A stretch of DNA of 64,000 bases from Strigamia acuminata. Taxonomy: Eukaryota > Arthropoda > Chilopoda > Geophilomorpha > Linotaeniidae. The position numbers and the translations under genes are program-made. The notes beneath the pieces were generated by a model. It was not told where the DNA came from. It saw only the letters and a program-made list of their open reading frames with translations, and ran no database searches. Each line of letters opens with the position of its first letter. Positions within the stretch are counted from its first letter, which is position 1. Shown piece by piece: positions 1-11,046 of the stretch. Location: the NCBI GenBank assembly GCA_949358305.1, contig OX442318.1, positions 9,902,517 to 9,966,516 of the forward strand. The letters are read 5' to 3'.

Positions 1-1291
1 GGTACAGTTCAGTTTTTTACCGGCATGTCGTTTTAAGTAAGCACAAAATTTTTCCATCTCCAAAATGTAGGAAATTGGTCTAAATTTCTATAAATTTATC
101 CGCTCAGTGAGACCATTCGTACATGGCCGGTAACAGAAAATTAATTTCAAACAAAAGGAATAGGGAAATGAGGGGAGAGGAGCCGGAGCGGCTGGGGGTT
201 CTCGAATAAGCTCGGCTTTCTGCAGTTTAATATGCCCTGGGTCATGTTTACGATTTACAAATAAATCCGGCAACGGGACGATGGATAGATATTGTTGCAA
301 GTAAAATTACATTACAAACTTTACTTCTTTGGTGGTTAAAAGCTATACGCGTGGCGAACACGCTGATTTACATAAAGTAAGTGAATATTCGAAGTCCACT
401 TCCGGTCAGTAGGGACCTTGATGGCGCACAATTTGCATACAAGAGGGCACTTAAAACCAACTAATAAAAAAAATTTAATAAATCCTATTTGGGAAGGTCA
501 CACTTGACCTAACGCTTGGTGGAGAAATTTCTTTTTTGATGCAGATCAATAGGCAAATTTCTCATCCATCCCTCTGACATATTGACAAAAAAGAATTTTT
601 TTCTTGAGTTTAAGAAAGAAAAAATAAGAAAAAAAGCTCATTTTATTCCAAGCAGAGCGAATTTTTCAAACCTAACAATTAAGTTGATACTCCCATTATG
701 TCCCCGCACTACATTGATGTCGTGCAGGAGAGCCAACCCCTTAAAACTTCCATCTCGATGATTTAAAGCGTCTTGAAGAGCGTGTGTAACCAATTAAGAC
801 ATGCAGCTACGATTTGAATCACTTGTCAATCACTCACCTTATATACCTTACGTAAAAAAGTCACGTGAATTAAATCTGACTTGCCAATAAATTGCATTTC
901 GAAAACCGTCTCTCAATATGTCACTCGACTAATTCCTTAGTCTCGTTACTCCAAACGAGATTTCATTTAGCCATTTTAATGCGTTTTTTCTCTGCATATA
1001 TCATCGACTCAAACTGTCTGAAATTTGTCTTTCCCCATCTCAAAACGACTTTTAATAAACCAATGTTCAAAACAAAAAAAAAATTAGTCCATTTTGCTTT
1101 TAGTCAAATGAAATCAGCAATTACAAAAAAAATCCTATCAAATTTTAAAAAGACTTTGCTAAACCTAAATACACTAGAGCTAGACTGCGAACTGAGGGAT
1201 TATGGATAAGAAGTGTATGCATAGAGATAATGGAAACCTAATTCTTTTTCACTTCCTGTCAAAGTTATGGCTGTCTGAAATCAGCATACAT
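1..1291. other. No gene recognised, AT-rich single-copy DNA
   Basis: I see no protein family, RNA gene or clear repeat here. Open frames are short and have the composition of AT-rich non-coding DNA. Confidence 0.5.
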
Positions 1292-2410
1292 CAGGAGAAA
1301 AAGGTTCTGCAAGATTCTGCTCTGCAGAAAAACTTTTTGCAGAAAAAATTACCAAATTCTGCAGAATTCTGCAGAAAAATGTTAACCTTTTATGTAAGGA
1401 TTGCAGTACCAGACGGTTTTTATGGTACCGGTATTCGGTACTGACATTTTTTTCCGGTACTATATTCGGTTCCAGTACCAAATGAAAAATGAGCACCGAT
1501 ATTGGAGCCGGTACTACTACCGACAGCGGTACTGGCACTGGTATTGGTATCGGTTCTGGATAATCAATCCATTTCTCAACAAAAATATTTATTTGTCATG
1601 TATAATTAGATAATACTGTAGTACTACAATTTACTATTGAAAATATGAACGTATAAAGCACAATGAATCCAGAGACTGGGCTCCCAAACGACTACTTATC
1701 TTGGTGCAAAAAATTCCAGCTGACAAAAATGCCCGTTCCGATTCCACACTGGTTGGATGTATTGTCGTGAGATACTGGTAGATTTTGTCCATCTCTTTAA
1801 TAAACTTTACAAGTGGCTGACTGACCGTCACTAGACTTTGTGAAATAGTTCCACACTGGAATTTTGTTTATAGAAACTTCCGGCGTAGACACTGCCGGAG
1901 TAGGAACTTCTGGATTTTGTCCTAGTTCAGCCATTTGCCATTATTACTATTTCCAAGTTAATTTAAAAAAAAACTGTTTTCAGCTGGAATGAGTAAATAA
2001 TGAGTGAAATAAAATTTGTCACCTCCTACATCATTAGAAATGCTGGTAGTAGGTGGCGTTGTTGTGTTGTTTATGATGATGGAAAGTACCGGTTCCGGTT
2101 CCGGTGTGAGGGACGGTTCCGGTTCCGGTTCCGGTATGAGGGACGATTCCGGTACCAAGAAAAGCTTACGATACTAGTACCGGCCCTCAGTACCGACAGA
2201 AAAAAACCTCGGTACCAAGACTGGTACTGAATCTCGGTACCAATACCGGTACTGGAACCGATACTGAAACCGGTACTGCAATCCCTACTTTTATGCATAA
2301 TATTTTCGGCTGGCAATTTTCTGTAGAATTCTGCAGAGAAAAAAGATTTTCTGCAGAATTTTTTTCGGCAGGCAACTTCTCTGCAGAATTCTGCAGATTT
2401 TTTTTACCTG
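1292..2410 (-). mobile_element. Decayed, internally deleted hAT-type DNA transposon
   Basis: A remnant of a hAT transposase C-terminus lies at 1634-1831 on the minus strand. It is flanked in mirror order by two kinds of subterminal repeat: CTGCAGAA-rich clusters outside (about 1305-1378 and 2327-2400) and CGGTAC/CCGGTT-rich clusters inside (about 1407-1558 and 2085-2280). The outer ends align as an imperfect inverted repeat (CAGGnnAAAAAnnnTCTGCA). Subterminal arrays of short motifs are transposase binding sites in known hAT elements. I found no 8-bp target duplication, so the exact ends are uncertain. Confidence 0.6.
1634..1831 (-). pseudogene. hAT transposase C-terminal dimerisation domain, remnant
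   Basis: The 65 codons end in a segment typical of the hAT C-terminal dimerisation region: a tyrosine-leucine stretch, then PTSVESERAFLSAG, then a basic SRLG and a leucine-rich end (SLDSLCFIRSYF). In hAT transposases this region mediates dimerisation and supplies part of the catalytic fold. The BED finger and the catalytic aspartates are absent, so this is a fragment of a gene that would normally encode about 500-700 residues. It sits between CGGTAC-rich arrays that probably belong to the same element. The family call is confident from the SERAF motif; function is lost. Confidence 0.75.
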
Positions 2411-2500
2411 GGGTCACTTCATCCCAACAACGCCTTCTTCTCCCACAAGCTGGGCATCATTTAGAGTGCGTAGTCCAGTAGTATTTAGGTCTGTGGCTAA
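2411..2500 (+). repeat. Dispersed repeat, copy 1 (second copy near 33017)
   Basis: It contains CACTTCATCCCAACAA followed by a C/T-rich stretch and then GTATTTAGGTCTGTG. The same order occurs at 33017-33090. The shared core shows an interspersed element of unknown class. Confidence 0.6.
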
Positions 2501-3104
2501 ACTAACATGTTAAACTTTAAAACAACATAAAAAGAAAGTATTTTATAACTCAATTTGAGAGGTGATGAGTGTCAATGACTTATTAAGTATAAATTATCAA
2601 AATTATTTAACTCGAGCTCTTTGCATAGATTAATTCTGCTTCGTTTATGATCAACACGTTTTGCAGGCATCGCTGGAGAAGCAATTCATCAACTCCCATT
2701 TACGTAAATCTCACTTTTGATTTACAACCACTAATAAAATTAATACCAATAATCGATACCAAAAATAAGATTAAGCTGCAAAACCATTTCTGTTTTATAT
2801 ATACGACAATATAAACGATGAAGGCAATCGGTTAGAAAAGGATGCGCACCTGTGGTGTCCACTTTTGGTTTATGCACGCGAGATGCATGTGAATGTGATA
2901 TTGATTGATAGAATACGGCCAACAAGAGCATTAGCTCGTGCAAAAGACGTTTTCTTGCAGTGTAAAATGTTTTAAAAAGCTATCTTAATTGCTTTTTGTA
3001 ATGTTGTAAAATGTTAACAACCGAATCCGATTTAAATTCACACTAGTAACAGCTACTAATAATTTACAGAATTTATAATTGCTGTACACATTATTAGTAA
3101 TGGC
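2501..3104. other. No gene recognised
   Basis: AT-rich sequence without a supported gene or repeat. Confidence 0.5.
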
Positions 3105-3637
3105 TTTATAATACCTGTTTTCCCCAGTTATGTCATTACAATGCCAGTTACCCTAGTAATGCCCTTACAATGCCTGTTACCTTCAGTAATGGCCTTACAG
3201 TAACTGTTTTCCCCAGTAATGGCTCGATTCGAGTGCATGTTTTTTCCCAGTAATGGCTCAATTCCAGTGCATGTTTTTTCCCCAGTAATAGCTCATTCCA
3301 GTGCATGTTTTTTTTTTCCAGCAATGATCTTACATGCATATTTTCTCCAGTAATGGAATGGCCTTAAATGCCTGTTTTCCCCAGTAATGGTCTTACAGTG
3401 CCTGTTTTTCCCAGTGATGGCATTAGACTGCCTTTCTTTTCCAAAAATGGCTTAATTCCCGTACCCGTTTTTCTAAGTAATGGTCTTGTAATGTCTGATT
3501 TCATAATAATTGCCTTACAGTGTGTTTTCCCCAGTATAATGGATTTATAATGCCTGTTTTTCCCAGTAATGGCTAAACAGTGCCTGTTTTCCCCAGCAAT
3601 GGCTTCCCAGTGCCTTTTTTCCCAGCATATACCATTC
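3105..3637. repeat. Degenerate minisatellite, ~30-bp unit
   Basis: About 17 diverged units follow the pattern TTACAGTGCCTGTTTTCCCC plus AGTAATGGC. Unit length varies around 29-31 bp, and substitutions and small indels have accumulated, so the array is old. Short open frames across it are a by-product of the repeat. Confidence 0.85.
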
Positions 3638-4639
3638 TCTTTTACTATAATATAAATTACCAGTTACATTTATTGTTTATTAATAGATCAGAGTAATATA
3701 GTTAATATTTTATAAATTGTAACATATGTAACAGTAAAAACAATGAAAATTAATTCGTATACTGTCATGGTTTCGCCGCACTTTCTTCTTATTCTAACTA
3801 AATCAATTATCTTTAAAATGTTAAATAAAACCCTCATAAATATACTAGTTTCTGGCGCTTCAGACACGGCGGCACACAGATAAAAATTCGCGTTTATTTT
3901 AAATTCCATCGTTTAAAATACTCCGTATTAAACTTTTAGCGCTTAAAAAGGCTGGAACCGATCTTTTATTGAAACAGTTCTCGTCACCAATTCCGATGGT
4001 CAGTCACCAGCTACGAGTGCCAACTCGCGAGCATACGAATGACCGAAAAAAAGTCCCGTCATAAGCACGACCATTCAATGGCTCCTTGGACACCCACCCA
4101 AAGTACTCAAATGCAGAAAAAGAGAAGAGGAGAAGACGCAACTGGAATCTTCTACGTCCACAAGGGATGAATCTTGCCAGTCCTGAGTCCATTTTTATTT
4201 AAAATGTATATTGCCTATAAAACGATGGAGCGCCGCACATATTTTGCAGAGACAAGTCGTAAATCCACATAGTAAAAAAAGGAGTCTACAATAGGCCAAC
4301 TTTTTGTTTTCGTATTTTCTAAGCGCCGCATTACGTCGAAATTGAGCCAATTATTTACTGACTTGTTTAGTTCTTTAGCAATCAATATGTTGTGTTTGAT
4401 CGCTTTAGAATTTGGGAATAAGTAAGCATGTTTTTAATAAAGAGTTTTAAAGTTTAAAGTTGTTTTTGTTCTTGAACGGGATGATTTTCTTTTATAGAGA
4501 TGCTGAGTTTGAATATTTCAATTTGGCTTTCCAATTGTAAATCTTTTGGATGCTTTAATTGAACGGAAAAATTTAAACCATAGAAATTTTTTTTTGTTAC
4601 AAAATTAAATTAATTTCTGAAATCTATATAAAAGTTGAA
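3638..4639. other. No gene recognised
   Basis: AT-rich unique sequence. Short frames have no recognisable domain. Confidence 0.45.
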
Positions 4640-5130
4640 GAAATCAATATCTCAATAGAAAAAGAATCAATATTTTGATGAAAAAAATCAATATTTCAAT
4701 GAAAAAAATCAATATTTCAATGAAAAAATTCAATATTTCAATGAAAAAATCAATATTTCAATGAAAAAAATCAATATTTCAATGAAAAAATCAATACTTC
4801 AATGGAAAAAATCAATATTTAAATGAAAAAAAATCAATATTTCATTTGAAAAAAATCAATATTTCATTTAAAAAAAATCAATATTTCATTTGAAAAAAAT
4901 CAATATTTTAATGGAAAATCAATATTTTAATGGAAAATCAATATTTCAATGAAAAAATCTATATTTCAATGTATGAATTAAATATTTCAATAAAAATAAT
5001 CAATATTTCAATAGAAAAAAATCAATATTTCAATAAAAATAATCAATATTTCAATAGAAAAAAATCAATATTTCAATAGAAAAAAATCAATATTTCAATA
5101 AAAAAAATCAATATTTCAATTATAAAAATC
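4640..5130. repeat. AT-rich minisatellite, ~20-bp unit
   Basis: More than 20 units of the type AAAAAATCAATATTTCAATG follow one another, with local variants (TTCATTTG, TTTTAATGG, TTCAATAG) grouped in blocks. The block structure points to expansion in steps, probably by replication slippage or unequal exchange. Confidence 0.92.
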
Positions 5131-6089
5131 AACCATTTACAACTAATTGCAAAACCAATTATTCAAATTCCAATATTATTCCAATAATCCAGGCTCACTT
5201 AGACCAATACTGCATTTCATTAAAACCTTTCGACCGCCAGTATTCTTCTTTAACATTACTTTACAATTGTCATTACTTCCCGCGCAAAACGAATTGCTTT
5301 ATGACAAGCCTTGTTTTTCATATTCCCAAATTGCTTAAAGTTCTATTTATTTTTTGTGCGAAATTCGATTTAATTCCACGTCACCTGTACTTTTCCTTAA
5401 TTTGTCGCATCCTCTGAAGAAAAAATTGCCTAACAAGTTTGGGTGATGAATCACTATGGTGGAAAAGGACAAGTTAATCTTTCTTTTGTCACATGTATTT
5501 GGGTTAAGGGCTTTTTCCTGTCTTTCATTTCCTTCATTCTCTGACCACATTTCTAAAAAGAACAAGTAATGAGATATCAGTCCCAAAAAAACTGCAATTT
5601 AATAATAGATTACACTCCAAATAAGACGACATACAATTCTATTAAAAATAAAACTCATCTTTTTCATCAAACTCCTTAAACCATCTTCACTTATTCATTC
5701 ACTGCCAATTTTTATTTTTCTCCAAACGTCTCACTGCTCTTGAATAATTTAATGAGGAAAGAAATGCATTTAAAGACAGATAAAAACCTAAGATGAAAAT
5801 TTCAAGTAGACATTTTATCCCCAAATTCTGCCTTTAAACAGGCTTTTTCAATCGATAAAATAATTTTTTAAATAACTAAACAGGAAATACAAAAACGTAA
5901 AACAGGTAAAAATGTGAGATCAACCAATACAAGAGACCCCAGCTGTTACGTCCACATAGAACTGGAATGAGCATTGAGTAAGGCTCTGTGAATCCATGTA
6001 TATTTGTTTATTTAGAACTAGAACAACTTCTACATAAGTGGTTTAAATGTGCAGCAATTAATTTTACCTCATCGTTGAAAAGCCCTCAT
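5131..6089. other. No gene recognised
   Basis: AT-rich unique sequence with no supported gene. Confidence 0.45.
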
Positions 6090-6500
6090 TTTTATCTTGG
6101 GGTCTGACCGATACCAATATCGGTATCGGTATCGACAATGTTATAAATAGTTTGGAAGGAAATAGAACATCTTGGTTCAGTTTGATAACATTTTATTGCA
6201 TCCTACCGTAATGCACATCTACATACGTTAACGGTAGAACCAGCGTCACCTTACGCGTTCTGGGTCGACGAGATTACATTACAACTCCCCCTGGTGATAG
6301 AGAGCCTCAAACAGGATTTGCATACATTGGAGCTAGGTGACACATAATAAGGAACACTTCCACTAGATAATTTCGTCTTAGGTGATATACATGTACGTAG
6401 ACAGATAGACCGTCTATCTCACAGCCACATTACCTATATATAGTTGTGTTAGTTGGGACCAGAAAAGTGGCCGATATTTGGCAAAATATTGGTATCGGTA
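6090..6500. repeat. Unclassified repeat bounded by CGGTATCGGTATC motifs
   Basis: GATACCAATATCGGTATCGG lies near 6110-6135 and a related motif (ATTGGTATCGGTAAAC) near 6487-6502. Between them, 6220-6336 matches 53650-53662 plus 53803-53930, so it is an interspersed repeat. Its sequence TTAACGGTA gives the empty site for the MITE at 53663-53802. Confidence 0.5.
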
Positions 6501-6807
6501 AACAAACAGTGCGGGATTACCGAACAGACAGAGTAGACATCAAAATAATATTGATTTGATATTGAAAGAAAATTACAATCAAGTTTTCTTAAATTGTTTC
6601 CAGGAGATAGAAAAAATGAATCAACTAAAACAAACAAAAACTTTACATATTGGCGAAAGGGGTTCCGAGATTTCAACTGCCTAGAAACCTCTCAGGATTT
6701 AATCCAGCACTGCTCATACGGATACAGTCGACCCTCGTTATTACGAATCACAAGGGACCAGCAAAATCAGTTTGTTGTAACGAAAGTTCGTTGTAACAAA
6801 TTTTTTT

Positions 6808-7051
6808 GGGTTTCATTTATTTGTACACTATTTTCCCTCATTTTTACACTAAAAAAATAAATTTTTTACGACCCCGCCTTCTTTTTTCTACCTAACCTAA
6901 CCTAACCTAACCTAAACCAGTCCTTGATGTGTATGAATTTATCTTGTGTAGAAATAAGGGAAAATAATAGTGATTTTCCAAAATTTAGTGTAAAAGTCAG
7001 GGATTTTTAGTGTAAAAATAAGGGAAAATAGTGTACAAATAATATAATCCC
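6808..7051. mobile_element. Nested 244-bp inverted-repeat element
   Basis: Inverted repeats of about 48 bp (GGG near 6808, GTACACTATTTTCCC, TTTTTACACTAAAAA and the reverse order ending CCC at 7051) define the element. AATTTTTTT flanks it at 6799-6807 and 7052-7060 and occurs once in uninterrupted family members, so it is probably the target duplication (8-9 bp). That length would suit a hAT-type MITE. The class is an inference. Confidence 0.75.
6891..6915. repeat. (CCTAA)5, telomere-like pentamer run
   Basis: Five uninterrupted CCTAA units, that is TTAGG on the other strand, lie inside the nested element. TTAGG is the usual arthropod telomere unit. Five units may also arise by chance. Confidence 0.6.
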
Positions 7052-7135
7052 AATTTTTTTAACATGGTGTTCAATGGGCAACCAATCAACCAAGCCATTT
7101 TTAAGTATACGTTGTAACGAAAAATTAGTTATACA

Positions 7136-8199
7136 GGGTGGTCAGAAAGTCTGGTTCACAGTAAATAATTCCCAAACTGTTTTAGATTTTGTTTTACCAA
7201 TAATGATGAATCAAGTCAGTATCAGTGCAAGTGGCAAGTGGCAAGTGTATTTTAGATTATGTTTTAGTTGATCTGAGCGTAGTGGAATCCGTTCTACTGG
7301 AAGCCTGTCAATCAGAAACCAACTTAACCAGAAATTGTTTGGATTGTACCCTTTTCGACTTGGAGTCTTGTCGAAAAGAAGTCTGCTTTAGTCAAAAGGA
7401 ATCCAACTTCAGGCCAACATAATATTTTTGACAGGTATTAAGGTACGTTCAATTCTGGTAGGATAAGTGACTTATTATCCTTAAATGCCTTTCACAAGGC
7501 GGAAGTGGAACAGAAATTCCTCAGGATTTATAAAAGTCTTCCTTCAAACGTCACTTCAACATAAGACACTAATTGATTTCCATTTCTACTTAATACACAT
7601 GCTTAAGCATGACATGCCCATATGTCTTCAATAACCAAAGTGCGTGCTCTATTCTACAGTTCCGCCCGGTATCTTGATGCCAAATTCATACAGCGCATCA
7701 CATTCTGTGAAGTTGATTTCTTAAATCCAGTAATTATTTACGGGAGTGTGCGCCCTATCCCAAGGTATCTTGTCCGTAGGTTGCCCTGGATAAAGGTGGA
7801 AACACAAGGGAGCGGGTAAAATTCCAAAACTTGCTTGTACTTGAAAAAGCAGCTAATAACTCGCCCGCTTGAGCAAACACAAACTTGCGTTTTTATTCAA
7901 AGATTTGTTTTGAAACGAGCTTGTACTTGAAAATGTGCGAATGGAAGAAATTAGTATGCATCCATCTTGGTTAGGTGTTGTTAACAAAAAGCAAATTTAT
8001 TTGTACAGGGGATGCTGACATAGCGGTCAGCATCATTACAGACAGATGTGCTGGACCCAACCTACACCCAGCAATGTTAAATTCCCTCTCCCATCGGGCT
8101 AGACTGTGTGATGATCCGGTACTGCTCTCGGTGGGTTCATGTTGGTTAGTGAAAACCAACGAAGAAATAAATGTATTCTCTTTTGGGCACAAAGTGTTT
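7136..8199. other. No gene recognised; one dispersed repeat fragment
   Basis: 7663-7712 (GGTATCTTGATGCCAAATTC and following CGCATCACATTCTG) matches 39155-39206. The rest is unique sequence without a supported gene. Confidence 0.5.
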
Positions 8200-8402
8200 C
8201 AAAGTGTTTCAAAAGTATAAACACACCAGTTTTTTGGGGTATTTTCAAGTTTAATTAACAAATATATCTTTGACCCTTCATTAGATATTTTCTTATGGCA
8301 TTTTACACCTTTTGACCAATTTTTATAAGAATTGGTTAATTAATTCATAAATTATCACAGATTTCACATTTTTAGCCTGTTGCAAAAATATAAACACACC
8401 AT
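8200..8402 (+). repeat. Left inverted repeat of the Tc1/mariner element
   Basis: The outer core is at about 8207-8230 and the inner core (TTGCAAAAATATAAACACAC) at about 8380-8400. It is diverged from the right arm at several positions, including the terminal bases. Confidence 0.85.
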
Positions 8403-8544
8403 CTATATCTGCTTTCATAAGAGTTGTAATGTAATTGTAGTTCTGTTAATTGACACCAGAGTGTTCTAATATTACTTACTGACACCAGAGAGTGCAATCA
8501 TCCAAATTCAAATTGAATAACGGTTTTTAGAAGAGGTTAGAACA

Positions 8545-9540
8545 ATGCCTCGTGGAAAAGCACTGTTGGAACAAGAAATTCGTGAAATCTACTTATTACA
8601 TGGTGAGGGAAAGTCATTGAGGTACATTGCAGCTGCAACAAACAGATCTACACGTGCTGTACGCAATGTTTTGATGCAAGGAGAGAATTATGGCAAAAAT
8701 AAACTACCAGGACGACCAAAATGTATGACTCCCAGGAACAAACGACAAGCTTTTCAATTGTTGACAACCAACAAAATGTCAACAAGAGAAGCAGCAGCAG
8801 CATTACCAATTCAAGTGTCACATACAACTGTTTGGAGGAGTATTAAAGACAATAATAATGCAAAATTCATCAAAATGAAAGCAAAACCAAAATTAACAGA
8901 ACAGCACAAATTGGCAAGACTCAATTGGGGAAGACATAAGATGTCCTGGAAGAAACAATGGCAAGAAACTGTGTTTTCAGATGAAAAAAAGTGGAATTTA
9001 GATGGACCTGATGGATTTTCTTATTATTGGCATGACCTAAGAAAGGATGAGAAAGTGAGGATGAGTAGGCAGCAAGGTGGAGGATCTGTTATGGTGTGGG
9101 CTGGATTTGGTTGGGGTGGTAAGACTGATATTGTTATCATTAATGGCAAAATGAACTCTGAAAAATATCAACAAATGTTGTATGATAATTTGATTGCTTT
9201 TGGACCAGTAATAGGTAGCAATAATTGGAAATTCCAACAGGATAATGCCTCCATACATGCATCCAAATCAACAAAAAAATGGTTTAACAATGAAAAAATT
9301 AATGTTATTGATTGGCCTTCTAGAAGTCCCGATGTTAACCCAATTGAAAACTTATGGGGCATCATGACTCGCATTGTTTATGGCGAAAACAAGCAGTATC
9401 ATACAGTGAACGAACTGAAAATTGCCATTATGGATGCCTGGGAGTCATTACCACTTCAGCAGCTAAGAAAACTCGTGAATTCAATGCCAGACCGAATATT
9501 TAACCTTATTGCAGCAAATGGTGGACCAACAAAATACTGA
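8545..9540 (+). CDS. Tc1-like DD34E transposase
   Basis: The 331-residue protein would cut and paste its own element in the nucleus by binding the inverted repeats. An N-terminal helix-turn-helix region (about residues 8-50: basic, with SLRYIAAATNRSTRAV) is followed by GRPK at 56-59, an AT-hook-like linker usual in this family, and a second helix-turn-helix (about 76-100). The catalytic triad is complete: D146 in FSDEKKW, D233 in QQDNASIH, E268 in NPIENLW, with 34 residues between the last two. The length is normal for Tc1 transposases, no stop or frameshift is present, and there is no sign of introns. The first ATG is at the family's usual distance before the first helix. Whether the protein is made is unknown. 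Confidence 0.95.
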   Translation: MPRGKALLEQEIREIYLLHGEGKSLRYIAAATNRSTRAVRNVLMQGENYGKNKLPGRPKCMTPRNKRQAFQLLTTNKMSTREAAAALPIQVSHTTVWRSIKDNNNAKFIKMKAKPKLTEQHKLARLNWGRHKMSWKKQWQETVFSDEKKWNLDGPDGFSYYWHDLRKDEKVRMSRQQGGGSVMVWAGFGWGGKTDIVIINGKMNSEKYQQMLYDNLIAFGPVIGSNNWKFQQDNASIHASKSTKKWFNNEKINVIDWPSRSPDVNPIENLWGIMTRIVYGENKQYHTVNELKIAIMDAWESLPLQQLRKLVNSMPDRIFNLIAANGGPTKY

Positions 9541-9574
9541 ATTTCTTATAAAGCAAATGTAATCAAAAATCTGT

Positions 9575-9776
9575 ATGGTGTGTTTATACTTTTGCAACAG
9601 GCTAAAACCTGAAACCTGTGATAATTTATGATCTAATCAACCAAATGTCATAAAAATTGTACAGAATATGTAAAATACTATTAGGAAATGTATTATGTTT
9701 GGTCAAAAAAATATTTGTTAATTAAACTTGAAAATACCCCAAAAAACTGGTGTGTTTATACTTTTGAAACAGACTG
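9575..9776 (-). repeat. Right inverted repeat of the Tc1/mariner element
   Basis: The inner core is at about 9577-9600 (GTGTGTTTATACTTTTGCAA) and the outer core at 9748-9770, ending CAGACTG and TA. It is almost identical to the lone arm at 41893-42063. Confidence 0.88.
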
Positions 9777-10896
9777 TAGATGTTTACTCTTTAAAAGCAA
9801 GCAGCAACTGATACAAACATAATGTTTTGATTTAAAAGGAAAACTAATATAACAAAAGAACAATACTATGACACATACTGATGACACACATGACATAACA
9901 CACTGTATCTAAAAATAAGCACAGTTCGGATAACATAAACTTAACACTATGATACTGTGACTAACAAATATTATATAAAACATTATTAAGGTTAGTTCAC
10001 ACACACTGAACGTAAGCCCTTATGATCTCGTTTTGATATTTCTGTTGTTCTTATAATTTTATTATATGGTTTATTGTTTACTACAAGATTTTCTGTCTTA
10101 GAATTAATATTTATGTAAGAATATTAAAAGTCACTAAGTCATAATCCAACAATCCCAAAGTTTGTCTCGTAAACAAAGTTAAGTCTGTATACACCAACAC
10201 ACACCATCATACATGATGAACTTTTTAACACAGTTATCCTTTATGAAGACCAATGCACTTGGTAGTATCCCTTTAACATAATCCCTTGAAGTTCTACCGC
10301 TATCCGCAAGTTAATTTTAATTTTTTTCTTCCAAGCCTGCAAATTTTTACTGTCACCTCCACACCTTATTAATTGTTTCCTAATGTCTAATCATCATTTC
10401 AGCCCCAGCTATGAGCTCTACTAGTTAAAATTCCATGCGCCAAACCCAGAAAAAACCTTCAAGTTATCAATCACTTTTATACCATCCTACGAGCCAAAAA
10501 CAGGCCTGCTTATCACTCATACACATGAGCCAAACCTAAGCATGAATAAAACCTATGCATTTCTTTCCATTTTTTTCTCCAATAGTAAACTATTCGATCC
10601 AAACTGAGTTGGGAGGTCTGTCATTCCCAACCCAATTCACACTAAAGGCCAGTCGATTTCTATTATTGATTTATTCTTCCCTCTCTATACTCACCACCGG
10701 GCACTTGCTACCAACCACTATTGAAAATAAAGAAGGAAAAAAAAGAGAAAGTTCGCTGGCAAGAAAATTACTGCAGTGTCGCTTTTCGGCCCAAATGTGT
10801 AAAGATTTATGGAATTTCTAATGCTAATCCTAACAATAGCTGCAAAATGTTTTGCTTTTTAACTAGAGGTGCTGGGCTAGCTGATAAAATTTCATA
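9777..10896. other. No gene recognised
   Basis: AT-rich unique sequence. No domain or repeat family is recognisable. Confidence 0.45.
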
Positions 10897-10972
10897 TACA
10901 GCCGAGCCTCGTTATAACAAATCGCAAAGGATTCGAAAAATCGGTCCGTTTGAACGAAAGTTCGGGTTTAAA
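10897..10972. mobile_element. Pogo-ended MITE, half copy
   Basis: It begins TACAGCCGAGCCTCGTTATA and runs through the sub-terminal AATCGCAAAGGATTCG segment, then stops. The adjoining 10974-11046 belongs to a different MITE family. Confidence 0.7.
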
Positions 10973-10973
10973 C

Positions 10974-11046
10974 AGGAAATGATGTCATTTTTGTTTTAAA
11001 ATTGAAGTAAAACACAAAATATTTTAGTTTTTGAATGCAGTTAGTG
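10974..11046 (+). repeat. Arm of a GCTGCATTCAAAAA-type MITE
   Basis: GAAATGATGTCATTTTTGTT through TTTTTGAATGCAGTTAGTG matches the right half of the complete copy at 38781-38922. A third partial copy lies in reverse orientation at 23611-23693. Confidence 0.75.

Larger units (their letters stand above)
6723..7135. mobile_element. Pogo-ended MITE copy 1, split by a nested element
   Basis: It starts TACAGTCGACCCTCGTTA, the terminal motif shared by all copies of this family here, and includes the family's central segment (ATGGTGTTC, then CCAAGCCATTTTTAAGTAT). The right end is degraded. The middle is interrupted at 6808-7051 by another element; removing that element and one copy of the AATTTTTTT duplication restores the family order seen at 20000-20182. 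Confidence 0.8.
8200..9776 (+). mobile_element. Complete Tc1/mariner transposon with long IR/DR-type ends
   Basis: An intact transposase gene lies between inverted repeats of about 200 bp (8200-8402 and 9575-9776). Each arm holds two copies of a core related to TTTCAAAAGTATAAACACAC, one at the tip and one about 175 bp inward. This is the IR/DR layout of elements such as Sleeping Beauty. The right tip reads CAGACTG followed by TA, the expected target dinucleotide. The left tip is altered: CAAAGTG replaces CAGTCTG beside a local AAAGTGTTTC duplication, and no TA precedes it. The element may be active as a transposase source but may be impaired at its left end. Confidence 0.92.
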
